A program made the translations under genes and the position numbers. From contig CANRIR010000010.1 in the NCBI GenBank assembly GCA_947630735.1, positions 1 through 64,000 of the forward strand: a DNA stretch of 64,000 bases. Reading direction: 5' to 3'. The number at the start of each line of letters is the position of its first letter. Position 1 is the first letter of the stretch. The notes under the pieces are model-generated. The model saw nothing but the letters and a program-made list of their open reading frames with translations. It had not been told where the DNA came from and searched no databases. Shown here piece after piece: positions 1-9,484 of this stretch. The DNA is from an uncultured Marvinbryantia sp. (GTDB taxonomy: Bacteria > Bacillota > Clostridia > Lachnospirales > Lachnospiraceae).

Positions 1-21
1 AGGTTTCGGGTAATTGTAAAG

Positions 22-93
22 CAGTTCGTAGGGGAATCGAACCCCTGTTTCCGCCGTGAGAGGGCGGCGTCTTAACCGCTTGACCAACGAACC
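22..93 (-). tRNA. tRNA-Glu (anticodon CTC)
   Basis: Reverse complement ggttcgttggtcaagcggttaagacgccgccCTCtcacggcggaaacaggggttcgattcccctacgaact folds as a cloverleaf with T-loop GGTTCGATTCC; CCA not encoded. Confidence 0.93.
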
Positions 94-217
94 ATGACTA
101 TTGTAACCTACATCCAGGGAAATTGCAAGCATTTTTTTGAAAAATTTCGTTTCTTTTTTCCACGGTTCTTTTTTCGCGGCAGACAGCGGGTCGGGAATTG
201 GTTTTTGACGCAGAACT

Positions 218-1528
218 TCAGGCTTTTTTGGATGCGCCGCCAAAAAGCGGGAGGCGGATGAGAAAGGTTGCGCCTCCGCCCGGCGTGTCCTCCACGCGGA
301 TCTTTCCTTTGTGCAGCAGGACGATCTCCCTGGCGATGCACAGGCCCAGGCCGAAGTGCTCTCTATCGCGGCGGGCGTTGTCCGCGCGGAAGAAGCGCTC
401 AAAAATTTTCTGCTTCTGGGCGTCGTCGATGCCGGGGCCGTTGTCGGACACGGCGTACTCCAGATATTTTTCGGAGACGGAGAGGGACAGCGCCACGAAA
501 CCGCCTGGCGGCGTGTAGGCAAACGCGTTGTCGATGAGGACGCCGAGGGCCTGCCGGATGCGCTCCCGGTCCAGAAGGCAGGCGGGCACGGAGGCGTCGG
601 GCAGGCGGATTTCAAACCGCAGGTTCAGTTTGGACGCCTGGGGTTCGTACATCTCGTAGATTTCCAGCAGAAGGGTGTCCGCTTCCACCCGCTCCGGGTG
701 CATGCTCCAGCTGCGGCTGTCCGAGCTGGCCAGCGTCAGCATATCGCGGATGAGGCGGGACATGCGCTTCCCCTCGGACTCGATGGCGTCGAAAAAGCGG
801 TCGCGCTCCCCGGGCTCCGCGATCCTGGCGGCGGAGAGGGAGGCCAGCATGACGGTCAGAGGGGAGCGCAGCTCGTGGGAGGCGGAGGCCACAAAGCGGA
901 TCTGCTGCTTCCGGCTCTCCTCGATGGGAAGCAGCATCCTGCCGGTAAACAGCCAGGCCAGCAGCGTCAAAAGCAGCCAGGCGGCAAGGGAGCCGCAGCC
1001 GAAGAGCAGGCGCTGGCGCGTCAGCTGCGCGAGGACCGGGGCCGTGGAGTGCAGCGCGGCAACATTCAGATACCCGCCGTTTTTGGGAAGCAGCGCCACC
1101 GCGGCGTAATAGCCGCCGCTTTTGGTCTTGGGAAGCGGGAAAACTTCCTGCCGCATCAGCACCTGCGGGGGATCGAACCGGGCAGGGTCCAGATGGTATT
1201 CGCGCCGGGCGGTTTCCCGGGCAAGCGCAAAGAGCTCCGGGTCCCCGTGCGGGGAAAGGCTGTCGTACAAAAGCGGCGTCTCGCCGTCCAGGATGTTCAG
1301 GACGATGTCATAATTGTACTCCATCTGGGAGATCCAGGTGTGCGAGAGCACCGTCTGGTCTCTCATATAGGAGAGCAGGCTCGCGGTGTTGGTCTGAAAA
1401 TCCGTGAAGCTCTTTTCTCGGATGCCGCGCTCCGAGACGGCCAGGCAGATGCAGGTCATGATCAGCAGGATCGCGCCCATCGCCAGGGCGCAGAAAAAAG
1501 TGAGGCGGACGCGCACTTTATTCAGCAT
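218..1528 (-). CDS. Sensor histidine kinase (HAMP-less, VanS/PhoR-like)
   Basis: Two TM segments, H-box ASHELRSPLTVMLASL, N-box DNAFAYTP, G-boxes DNGPGI and GLGLCIA; overlaps the response regulator gene. Confidence 0.9.
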   Translation of the reverse strand: MLNKVRVRLTFFCALAMGAILLIMTCICLAVSERGIREKSFTDFQTNTASLLSYMRDQTVLSHTWISQMEYNYDIVLNILDGETPLLYDSLSPHGDPELFALARETARREYHLDPARFDPPQVLMRQEVFPLPKTKSGGYYAAVALLPKNGGYLNVAALHSTAPVLAQLTRQRLLFGCGSLAAWLLLTLLAWLFTGRMLLPIEESRKQQIRFVASASHELRSPLTVMLASLSAARIAEPGERDRFFDAIESEGKRMSRLIRDMLTLASSDSRSWSMHPERVEADTLLLEIYEMYEPQASKLNLRFEIRLPDASVPACLLDRERIRQALGVLIDNAFAYTPPGGFVALSLSVSEKYLEYAVSDNGPGIDDAQKQKIFERFFRADNARRDREHFGLGLCIAREIVLLHKGKIRVEDTPGGGATFLIRLPLFGGASKKA

Positions 1529-2201
1529 ACGGCACCTCCAGACAGTAGCCCACCCCGCGGACGGTCCGGATTGAGAGCGCGCTGCCCACGCTCTTTAAGC
1601 GCCGGCGGAGAAAATGGATGTAATTGTCCAGGTTCCCCTCCTCCACGTCGCCCTCCGGGCCCCACACCCGGGAGAGGATGAGAGAGCGGGGCATGGTCTG
1701 TCCGGCATTTCGAAGAAACAGCTCCAGCAGATCCCCCTCGCGCCTGGAGAGGGCGCAGGAACTGCCGTCCCTGGAGAGCACCTTCCGGGCGCTGTCGAAG
1801 GTAATGTCGCCGAGGGCGAGGGCCTGCCCGCTGGCCCAGGCGGCCGGACGCCTCAGGGCGGAGCGGATGCGCGCCAGAAGCTCCTCAAACGCGAAGGGCT
1901 TTGCAAGGTAGTCGTCCGCGCCCAGGTTCAGGCCCTCCACGCGGTCGTGCAGCTCCCCCAGAGCCGTCAGCAGAATGACCGGCGTGCGGATGCCGTCCCT
2001 CCGGGCTGCCTTAAGCACGCTCATGCCGTCCATCCCCGGAAGCATGCGGTCCAGAAGGACGAGGTCGCACGTCCCTTCCCGCATCCAGAAAAGACCCTCC
2101 TCGCCGTCGTGGCAGACATCTACGGAGAATCCGTTTTTTTCAAGCTGATACGCCACAGAGGCGCAGAGTTTTGTGTCGTCCTCGATCATCAGGATCCGCA
2201 T
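1518..2201 (-). CDS. OmpR/PhoB-family response regulator
   Basis: MRILMIEDD receiver domain, LLDRMLPGMDG, K in YLAKPFAFEELLARI, winged helix RTVRGVGYCLE. Confidence 0.93.
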   Translation of the reverse strand: MRILMIEDDTKLCASVAYQLEKNGFSVDVCHDGEEGLFWMREGTCDLVLLDRMLPGMDGMSVLKAARRDGIRTPVILLTALGELHDRVEGLNLGADDYLAKPFAFEELLARIRSALRRPAAWASGQALALGDITFDSARKVLSRDGSSCALSRREGDLLELFLRNAGQTMPRSLILSRVWGPEGDVEEGNLDNYIHFLRRRLKSVGSALSIRTVRGVGYCLEVPYAE

Positions 2202-2243
2202 GGGGCCCTCCTTAAAAAAGATATAAACCAGTATACCACAAAA

Positions 2244-2263
2244 CTCTCTAAATTCTCTCTAAA
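2244..2263 (-). promoter_or_regulatory. Candidate OmpR-family direct-repeat operator upstream of the response regulator
   Basis: CTCTCTAAA-TT-CTCTCTAAA (minus strand TTTAGAGAG AA TTTAGAGAG), 11 bp phasing; minus-strand TATACT -10-like hexamer lies between it and the gene. Confidence 0.6.
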
Positions 2264-2274
2264 GTTTTAAGATG

Positions 2275-2339
2275 CGGACAGAATAATACATTTAAATACG
2301 GACGGAATAATACATTTAAAGTGCGGACAGAATAATAGG
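2275..2339. repeat. Three imperfect tandem copies of a ~24-25 bp unit (cggacagaataatacatttaaa)
   Basis: cggacagaataatacatttaaata / cggacggaataatacatttaaagtg / cggacagaataatagg read directly. Confidence 0.85.
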
Positions 2340-2417
2340 AAACATTGACAGCCGCCGGATCCTGGGTTACAATGAAACTCGAAAAACAGGAGCGCGAAAG
2401 CGCACGGGGGCGTACAC

Positions 2418-2909
2418 ATGGTAAGACCGGAACCGAACAAGCGGATCTCAAAAATAGACGCATATCTGAACTGCGCGGAGAATTTTGCGTACCGAAGCAC
2501 CTGCATCAAGCGCAAATACGGGGCGGTGATCGTAAAGGACGACGCCGTCATCTCCACAGGCTATAACGGGTCGCCCAGGGGGTTTGAAAACTGCTGCGAC
2601 ATCGGCTATTGCCCGCGCATACGCAAAAAAATGCACCAGGGGGAGGGCTACGGCATCTGCCGCGCCATCCACGCGGAGGCCAACGCGCTTCTCAACTGTT
2701 CCCGGGAGCAGACGATGGGGGCGGATCTCTATCTGGCGGGCATCAACCCGCAGGACTGCTCCGTGCACCGGGCAAAGCCGTGCCCTATGTGCGCGCGGAC
2801 CATCATCCAGGCCGGCATCCGCAACGTGTATCTGCGCACGGGCGAGGGGGCGGACCAGTACGAGGTCATCCCGGCCAATGAGCTGGAGTGGTACCTGAAA
2901 GACGAGTGA
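2418..2909 (+). CDS. dCMP deaminase / ComEB-like cytidine deaminase family protein
   Basis: GYNGSPRG, HAEANALLN and PCPMCARTIIQAGI zinc deaminase motifs. Confidence 0.9.
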   Translation: MVRPEPNKRISKIDAYLNCAENFAYRSTCIKRKYGAVIVKDDAVISTGYNGSPRGFENCCDIGYCPRIRKKMHQGEGYGICRAIHAEANALLNCSREQTMGADLYLAGINPQDCSVHRAKPCPMCARTIIQAGIRNVYLRTGEGADQYEVIPANELEWYLKDE

Positions 2910-2964
2910 ACCTTCAAAAGAGAGCAGAAGAGAGCAGAAACAAGATATTATTTAAGAGCTTTGC

Positions 2965-2995
2965 AGGGCTGCCGTATTTTCGGCGGCTCTTTTTT
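2965..2995 (+). terminator. Rho-independent terminator after dCMP deaminase
   Basis: AGGGCTGCCG-tatttt-CGGCGGCTCT followed by TTTTT. Confidence 0.75.
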
Positions 2996-3116
2996 GCTGC
3001 AGGAAATTTCGCCGGATTTCCTATGATATACTGCACCGTATTTTTTTGTTTTTTAGAGGCATTTTAGAGAAAGCCCTGTTAATCTGGTGTCAAAACAAGC
3101 AAAGGAGGATCTTCGG

Positions 3117-5723
3117 ATGAAGCGATCAATAAGGGGAAAACTTGCGGTAATCCTGGCGGCCATGGTTCTGGGAACGGCTGGAGGCTGCCAGAAAAAGGAT
3201 GCGGACAGCCCGCCAAAGGCGCAGGAGAGCGCGGACAGCCAACAGAGCGGGGAAAGCGCGGAAACCACGCAGAAGGAGGGGGACGCGAACGGCTCACAGA
3301 GCGGGGCGGACGCGGACAGCCAACAGAGCGGGGCGAATGCAAAAAGCCCGCAGACACAGGAACCGGACCAGGCGGACACAACGGAGTATAACCCGTGGGA
3401 CGATCCGTCCTACGACCCGGACTACGATCCGGCAAAGGACGGCCTGGAGTACGCCGGGCCGCCGGCCTCTGTGCAGGACAATGAGAGTGCGGACACCACA
3501 TCGGCACAGAGCGGGGCGGCCATGGGACGGTACACGGAGCAGGCGCTCCCCGGCATCGAGGGGCTGGCGGCGCTCTCGGCCCTGGGCAGTCTGGAAGACG
3601 GCACGCTGCGCGTTCTGGGTATGGCGGATATGGACGAGGGGGCCGCGGTCTGGGATTCCCATGACGGCGGAACAACCTGGGAGAAAACCTATACCGCCGC
3701 GGAGCTGTCGGGCGTGGAGAGCCCATACTGCATAAGCGGGGCGCTGTCCCCTGACGGGGCGGTGTTTCTGTGCATGCATCCTCTTGCAAGTATGAGCGCC
3801 GCCGGGGACGGATCCTCGCAGTATGTGTACGGGAAAATAACGGCGGACGGCACCTGGCAGCAGGTGGATCTGGCGCTGCCCGACGCGGACGGCGGGTCGG
3901 ACGGCTATCTGTATAGGATTGCTTACGTGCAGCCCGGGGAGATCCTGGTGCAGGTTCTGGGCGGGGACGCCATCTACCGGATGGACGATTCCACCGGGGA
4001 GCTGCTCCAGACCTATAACGAGGAGGGCGCGTATGTGGGCTATTTTGAAAATGCGGGGGAGATTTTATACGCCTTCGGATCGGACAATGTCATGGCCATT
4101 GACTGCGCTACCGGGGAGGCGGATCCCGCAAGCTCGGTGCTGACAGGGGAGCTGGAGTCGGATTCATCCAACCTGGAGCTCATGAGCAGCGACACGTTTC
4201 CCACCGTCCTGTGCAGCGGACAGCAGGAGGGGGAAGTCTTTTACGCCACAAAGGACGGCATCTACCGCTTTGTCCTGGGCGGGAGCGTGGTGGAGCAGGT
4301 GGCGGACGGAACCCTAAATTCCCTGGCGAAGCCGAGCGTGCAGCTGATCGCGATGCTGGCCCTAAAGGACGGTTCCTTCCTGATCGCCGTGAGGGACGAA
4401 GGACAGATCCAGATCCTGCACTACACGTACGACGCCTCCGCGCCCACGGTGCCGGATACGGAGCTGAAAGTGTATTCCCTGACGGAGAACCGGCAGATAC
4501 AGCAGGCCATTTCCGTATTCCAGGCGCGCAACCCGGACTATTACGTCAGCTATGAGGTGGGCATGACGGGCTCCGACGCGGTGACGGCGTCCGACGCCCT
4601 GCGCACCTTGAACACAGAGATCATGGCCGGCAGCGGACCGGACATCCTGATCCTGGACGGCATGCCGGCGGAATCCTACATCCGGCGGGGCATCCTGCTG
4701 GACATCAGCGACGTGCTGCAGACAGTAAAAGAGACGGACGGCCTCTGGGAGAATATCACAAACGCGTTTGAGACAGACGGGAAGCTCTATGCGGTGCCGA
4801 GCCGCTTTCGGATACCGGTCCTCGCGGGAAATGCGGACACGTTAAGCAGGATCACGGATCTCGCCTCCCTGGCGGATGAGGCGCAGAGACTGCGCGAGGA
4901 GGACGGGGACGTCCCGCAGATCCTGGAGATCAGCTCGCTCTACTGGACCGTGCGCGCTTTCTATGAGGCGTATTCCAACGGGCTGGTGGACGCGGACGGG
5001 GCGTTTCAGGCGGACGCGGTGCGCAATTTCATCGAGCAGATGAAGCGCCTGCTGGATCTGAACCACTACACGGACGTGCAGGCGGGTCATGTCTATTCCA
5101 CGGAGGCCCGGGAGGAAGAAGCGGGCTACGATTTTACCACGGTGCTCGGCATGCCGGAATTTTTGCAGAAACTGGTAAAACTGGGGCAGGCGAATATCGA
5201 CGGCGCGTTTAACCTGGAGAATTTTCTCTCCGGGGCAAAGCTAGACAACAGCTTGAGCTATATCCCGTTCCGGGCGAGCGGAGCCAGCGTGTTTGTGCCG
5301 AACACGGTGGTGGGGATCAGCAGCCAGAGTGAGAAGGCACAGGACGCCAAAGAATTTGTGCGGTTCCTGTTCTCCAGGGACGCGCAGGCGGGTTATCAGG
5401 AAGGCGGTTTCCCGGTAAACCGGGCGGCCTTTGAGGCACAGATCGGCGTTAAGGAGACGGAATCGCTGGCCAGTACGGCTTTTTCCTACGAGGACGAGGA
5501 CGGCAATATCGTAGATTACGTCTATGAGGTGACGGGCCTTGCGGACGAGGAGAAAGAGAAGCTGCGCAAGATCGTGGAAACCCTGGACACCCCGTCTTTG
5601 ACGGACGCGGTGATCGAGGAGCTGGTGGTCTCCCAGACGGCCCAGTGCCTGGCGGGCAGGATCAGCTTGGAGGAGGCGGTGACCGCCGTCAGCCAGAAGA
5701 TGAGTCTGTATCTGCAGGAGTGA
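3117..5723 (+). CDS. Extracellular solute-binding lipoprotein with an N-terminal linker and BNR/beta-propeller-like region
   Basis: Lipobox LGTAGGC, linker rich in Q/S/A, WDSHDGGTTWEKTY Asp-box-like motif, C-terminal family-1-like SBP region (ELKVYSLTENRQIQQAISVFQARNPDYYVSYEVG...); start moved from 3087 to ATG 3117. Confidence 0.85.
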   Translation: MKRSIRGKLAVILAAMVLGTAGGCQKKDADSPPKAQESADSQQSGESAETTQKEGDANGSQSGADADSQQSGANAKSPQTQEPDQADTTEYNPWDDPSYDPDYDPAKDGLEYAGPPASVQDNESADTTSAQSGAAMGRYTEQALPGIEGLAALSALGSLEDGTLRVLGMADMDEGAAVWDSHDGGTTWEKTYTAAELSGVESPYCISGALSPDGAVFLCMHPLASMSAAGDGSSQYVYGKITADGTWQQVDLALPDADGGSDGYLYRIAYVQPGEILVQVLGGDAIYRMDDSTGELLQTYNEEGAYVGYFENAGEILYAFGSDNVMAIDCATGEADPASSVLTGELESDSSNLELMSSDTFPTVLCSGQQEGEVFYATKDGIYRFVLGGSVVEQVADGTLNSLAKPSVQLIAMLALKDGSFLIAVRDEGQIQILHYTYDASAPTVPDTELKVYSLTENRQIQQAISVFQARNPDYYVSYEVGMTGSDAVTASDALRTLNTEIMAGSGPDILILDGMPAESYIRRGILLDISDVLQTVKETDGLWENITNAFETDGKLYAVPSRFRIPVLAGNADTLSRITDLASLADEAQRLREEDGDVPQILEISSLYWTVRAFYEAYSNGLVDADGAFQADAVRNFIEQMKRLLDLNHYTDVQAGHVYSTEAREEEAGYDFTTVLGMPEFLQKLVKLGQANIDGAFNLENFLSGAKLDNSLSYIPFRASGASVFVPNTVVGISSQSEKAQDAKEFVRFLFSRDAQAGYQEGGFPVNRAAFEAQIGVKETESLASTAFSYEDEDGNIVDYVYEVTGLADEEKEKLRKIVETLDTPSLTDAVIEELVVSQTAQCLAGRISLEEAVTAVSQKMSLYLQE

Positions 5724-5732
5724 TCTGGAAAG

Positions 5733-6551
5733 ATGACGGGATTTTTGTTTCTCCTTCCCAGCCTGGCCGGCGTTGTGGTGTTTATCCTGCTGCCGTTCGC
5801 GGATGTGGTGCGGCGCTCCTTTACCTCCGTGCTGGGCGCGTTTGTGGGGCTTGCGAATTACCGCACGGTCTTTTCGAACAGCGCCTTTCTGCGGGCGGCG
5901 TGGAACACCCTGCGCTTCACGGCGGTGTGCATTCCGCTGCTGCTTCTTCTCTCACTTGCGGCGGCGGTGTGCCTGCAGAGGCTTCCGAAGGCGGGAAAGG
6001 TGTTAAAGAGCGCCTACCTGGTTCCCATGGCGATTCCCGTGGCGTCGGTGGTGCTCTTATGGAAACTGGTGTTTTTGCGGGGAGGGATCCTGAACGGGCT
6101 GCTGGCCTGGGCCGGAAAGGCCCCCACGGACTGGATGAACACGGACGGCGCGTTTTTTGTGCTGGTGTTCAGCTATCTGTGGAAAAATCTGGGCTACGAC
6201 GTGATCCTGTGGCTGGCTGGCCTGGCCGGGATCTCCCCGGAAATCTATGAGGCGGCGCGGGTGGACGGGGCGGGGGAGTGGCGCATTTTTGCGAGCATTA
6301 CCATGCCGAATCTGCTGCCCTCTCTGTACACCATCGCCGTCCTCTCGTTCCTGAACTCGTTCAAAGCGTTCCGGGAGGCCTATCTGGTGGCCGGGGACTA
6401 TCCCCACGAGAGCATTTATCTGCTGCAGCACCTGTTCAACAACTGGTTCCGGGATCTGGCTCTGGATAAAATGGCGGCGGCGGCCGTAGTGACGGCGGCG
6501 GTCATCCTGGCGCTGGTGCTGGTTCTGCAGCGGGCCTGGGAGAGGGAGTGA
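5733..6551 (+). CDS. MalF-like ABC sugar transporter permease
   Basis: Multiple TM segments and EAA motif EIYEAARVDGAGEWRIFASITMPNL. Confidence 0.9.
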   Translation: MTGFLFLLPSLAGVVVFILLPFADVVRRSFTSVLGAFVGLANYRTVFSNSAFLRAAWNTLRFTAVCIPLLLLLSLAAAVCLQRLPKAGKVLKSAYLVPMAIPVASVVLLWKLVFLRGGILNGLLAWAGKAPTDWMNTDGAFFVLVFSYLWKNLGYDVILWLAGLAGISPEIYEAARVDGAGEWRIFASITMPNLLPSLYTIAVLSFLNSFKAFREAYLVAGDYPHESIYLLQHLFNNWFRDLALDKMAAAAVVTAAVILALVLVLQRAWERE

Positions 6552-6555
6552 GCGT

Positions 6556-7395
6556 GTGAAAAAGAAAATTCTGCTGATCCCTTTAGGAGCGCTGGCGCTT
6601 CTGTGCTGCTTCCCCATTCTGTTTCTGTGCACGGGGATGCTGATGGACAAAGGGGAGCTGAAGGAGTGCCTGGGCCCGGTGCTGCAGGGAACAGAGGGCT
6701 ATGTGTCCTGGCGGCTCGTCCCGCGGTTCCCCACGCTGCAGAATGTGGTGGAGCTGCTTCTGGACTCCCCGGAGTTTTTTGTGATGTTCTGGAATTCGGT
6801 CCGGATGACGGCGGGCATTCTGGCGGGGCAGCTCCTGGTGGGCGTCCCGGCAGCCTGGGGGCTTGCGCGGTACCGCTTTAGGGGAAGGAAGCTGCTCTAC
6901 ACCCTGTATATCATTCTCATGATGATGCCTTTTCAGGTGCGGATGCTCTCGGACTACCTGGTGCTGGATCGGCTGCATATTCTGGACAGCCATCTGGGGA
7001 TCATCCTGCCGGCGGCTTTCTCCACGTTCCCGGTGTTTATCATGTACCGGTTTTTCGGCGGCATTCCGGAGGCGGTCATAGAGTCCGCCAGGCTGGACGG
7101 GGCGAACGCCCTGCAGATCTTTGGATATATCGGGGTGCCCCTGGGCGCGGGCGGCATCGTGTCGGCGATGGTGCTGGGCTTTTTAGAGTACTGGAACCTG
7201 ATCGAGCAGCCGCTCACTTTTTTGAAGGACAAAACTTTGTGGCCCCTGTCGCTCTACCTGCCGAACATCGGGCTTGAGCGGGCGGGGACGGCCTTCGCGT
7301 CATCGGCGGCCGCACTGCTCCCGGCGGTTTTTGTGTTCCTGCTGGGGCAGGATTATCTGGAACAGGGCATCGCCGCGGCAGCCGTGAAAGAGTAG
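6556..7395 (+). CDS. MalG-like ABC sugar transporter permease
   Basis: Multiple TM segments and EAA-like motif AVIESARLDGANALQIFGYIGVPL. Confidence 0.9.
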   Translation: MKKKILLIPLGALALLCCFPILFLCTGMLMDKGELKECLGPVLQGTEGYVSWRLVPRFPTLQNVVELLLDSPEFFVMFWNSVRMTAGILAGQLLVGVPAAWGLARYRFRGRKLLYTLYIILMMMPFQVRMLSDYLVLDRLHILDSHLGIILPAAFSTFPVFIMYRFFGGIPEAVIESARLDGANALQIFGYIGVPLGAGGIVSAMVLGFLEYWNLIEQPLTFLKDKTLWPLSLYLPNIGLERAGTAFASSAAALLPAVFVFLLGQDYLEQGIAAAAVKE

Positions 7396-7426
7396 GCGTG
7401 CTCTGTGCAGGGGAGGAGGATTCTAT

Positions 7427-9484
7427 ATGAAACGGAAAATTCTGAGCGCGTTTGCGGGGTTTTTAGCCCTGATGCTGCTGTTTACCTGTCTGTCCCGCGC
7501 GGCGGACAGCTTTTCGGTGGCGAGAGTGACGGTGCAGGCCGCGTCCCGCAAAAAGATTACCCATAAGGTGTCCGGCAGCGGCACGGTGGTCCAAAACCGG
7601 GAGCAGGCCGTCTCCACGCTTCCCAACCAGGTGGTGCGGGCCATTTTTGTGGAAGAGGGGCAGCAGGTGGCAAAAGGGGATCTGCTGTTTGAGATAGACA
7701 CCGGGAGCCTGCAGGAGCAGATCCTGGAAAAGCAGCAGGAGATGGCGATCGCGGATCTGCAGGCGCAGGACAGGCAGAGCAGCCTCGAGGCGCAGGCCGA
7801 CAGGGACGCCCGCAGCAGAAGCCGCGCGCAGGAGGATTACAGTGTGGCCGCGGGGAAGGGGAACACGGCGGTGGCCAGGGCGGCCCGGGAATTGAGCGCG
7901 GCCCAGGCGAAGCTGCAGGCCCTGGACGGCGGCGGGGACGAGCAGGGGGAGGACGCGGTGCAGGCCGTGCTTGCACAGGCCTGTGAGCAGAAAAAGGTGG
8001 AGTACGAGCTGGCGGTGGACTACAAGGAAGAACTGGAGCAGGAGATCGACGAGCTGGTGCGCCGGGCGCTCGCCCAGGCTGGCGGGGGCGCGCCGGAGCA
8101 GAACATTTCGGCCCTGGAGGCGAACGGCCGCGAGACGCACACCGCCGCACAGACGCCGGACGCCGCAGTCAATACCGCAATGGACGCGGTGCCGATTGTC
8201 ACGGCGGATGCGGAGCCGATTGTCACAACAGGTCCTGCGCTGAATGCCGCGGCAGACTCTGCACCGGCTTCAGATCCGGCGTCCGCCGGCACAGGGGCGG
8301 GTTCCATCCAGGAAACTCCCACACCGGAAACCGCATCCGCTGTGCAGGCGGACCGGCAGACGCAGCCGGCACAGGAGGCGCAGGCGACGCAGCAGACGCA
8401 GGACGCGCAGGCGATGCAGCAGGCGGAACAGCCGGGAACGGAGGCGCAGACGGAGACACAGCCTGCGCCCGGGGACGAGGACGAGATTCTGGTGGGCGGG
8501 GAGGACGCCCCGCAGCAGGCGCAGGATCCCTGGCTTTTGGAGCTGCGGATCCGGCAGGAAAACCAGCCCCTGCTTTCTGAGGCGGAAAACCAGATCCGCC
8601 AGAAGGAACAGGAGCTCTCGGACGCGGAAGCGGCGCTGCAGGCATATCTGCAGGAAAAGGCCTCCGGCACACAGGCGGGAAAGGAGGAGATGCGCGCACA
8701 GATCCTGGAGGAGATCCAGGCAAAACAGGAGGCGTACAGCGACGCGGTGGCGGCTGCGGGCGACGGTCTGCGGGCCGCGGGCCGGGCCGTGGAGGACGCC
8801 TCCGCCCCGCAGGGGACGGACAGCACGGCGCAGATCGAGGCCATTGAAAAAGAACAAAGAGAGCTGCAGCTGGAGAAGCTGAACAGGCTTTTGGAGGATC
8901 AGGGAAAGGTGCTCTCGCCCGTGGACGGCACGGTTGCGCAGATCAATCTGACCACGGGGGACCGCACGCCGGACGGGACGGCCATCCTCCTTGCCGACCG
9001 GGCGTCCGGCAGCAGGCTGACGGTGCAGGTCCCCAAAAGCCAGGAAGCCTACATTGCCAGGGGAGACGCGGTGACCGTGAAGACGAACCAGAAGAAGGAG
9101 ATCAAAAATCTCGCGGTGGACCGGGTGCGGGCTGCAGGGGAGGACGACGACGTTCTGGAAGTGACGGTGCAGCTCCCGGCGGATTCCCTGGAGGCGGGGA
9201 CATTCGCCACCATGGAGTCGGTGCGTAGCTCGGAGGCCTACGACTGCTGCGTGCCCCTGCAGGCGCTCATGGAGGAGAACGGAAGCTATTTTGTGTATAT
9301 CCTGTCGCGGACCGAAACCGTGCTGGGCGAGGAGCTGACGGCGCAGCGGCTGGACGTGACGGTCCTGGAGAAAAACGAGACGGACGCGGCCCTGCAGAGC
9401 GGGAGCGTCGGCAGCGACCAGCAGGTGATCGTGTCGTCAGATAAGATGATCGGCCAGGGGAGCCGTGTGCGGGTGGTGGATTAA
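7427..9484 (+). CDS. HlyD/MacA-type periplasmic adaptor (membrane fusion protein) with a long disordered insert
   Basis: Biotinyl/lipoyl-like HKVSGSGTVVQN...VVRAIFVEEGQQVAKGDLLFEID, coiled-coil, LSPVDGTVAQINLTTGD; A/Q/T/P-rich insert between coils. Confidence 0.82.
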   Translation: MKRKILSAFAGFLALMLLFTCLSRAADSFSVARVTVQAASRKKITHKVSGSGTVVQNREQAVSTLPNQVVRAIFVEEGQQVAKGDLLFEIDTGSLQEQILEKQQEMAIADLQAQDRQSSLEAQADRDARSRSRAQEDYSVAAGKGNTAVARAARELSAAQAKLQALDGGGDEQGEDAVQAVLAQACEQKKVEYELAVDYKEELEQEIDELVRRALAQAGGGAPEQNISALEANGRETHTAAQTPDAAVNTAMDAVPIVTADAEPIVTTGPALNAAADSAPASDPASAGTGAGSIQETPTPETASAVQADRQTQPAQEAQATQQTQDAQAMQQAEQPGTEAQTETQPAPGDEDEILVGGEDAPQQAQDPWLLELRIRQENQPLLSEAENQIRQKEQELSDAEAALQAYLQEKASGTQAGKEEMRAQILEEIQAKQEAYSDAVAAAGDGLRAAGRAVEDASAPQGTDSTAQIEAIEKEQRELQLEKLNRLLEDQGKVLSPVDGTVAQINLTTGDRTPDGTAILLADRASGSRLTVQVPKSQEAYIARGDAVTVKTNQKKEIKNLAVDRVRAAGEDDDVLEVTVQLPADSLEAGTFATMESVRSSEAYDCCVPLQALMEENGSYFVYILSRTETVLGEELTAQRLDVTVLEKNETDAALQSGSVGSDQQVIVSSDKMIGQGSRVRVVD

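Noticed and set aside
311-1681. 456-aa plus-strand ORF across the histidine kinase
   Set aside because: G/Q/R-rich, no motif; the minus-strand histidine kinase/response regulator pair explains the region.
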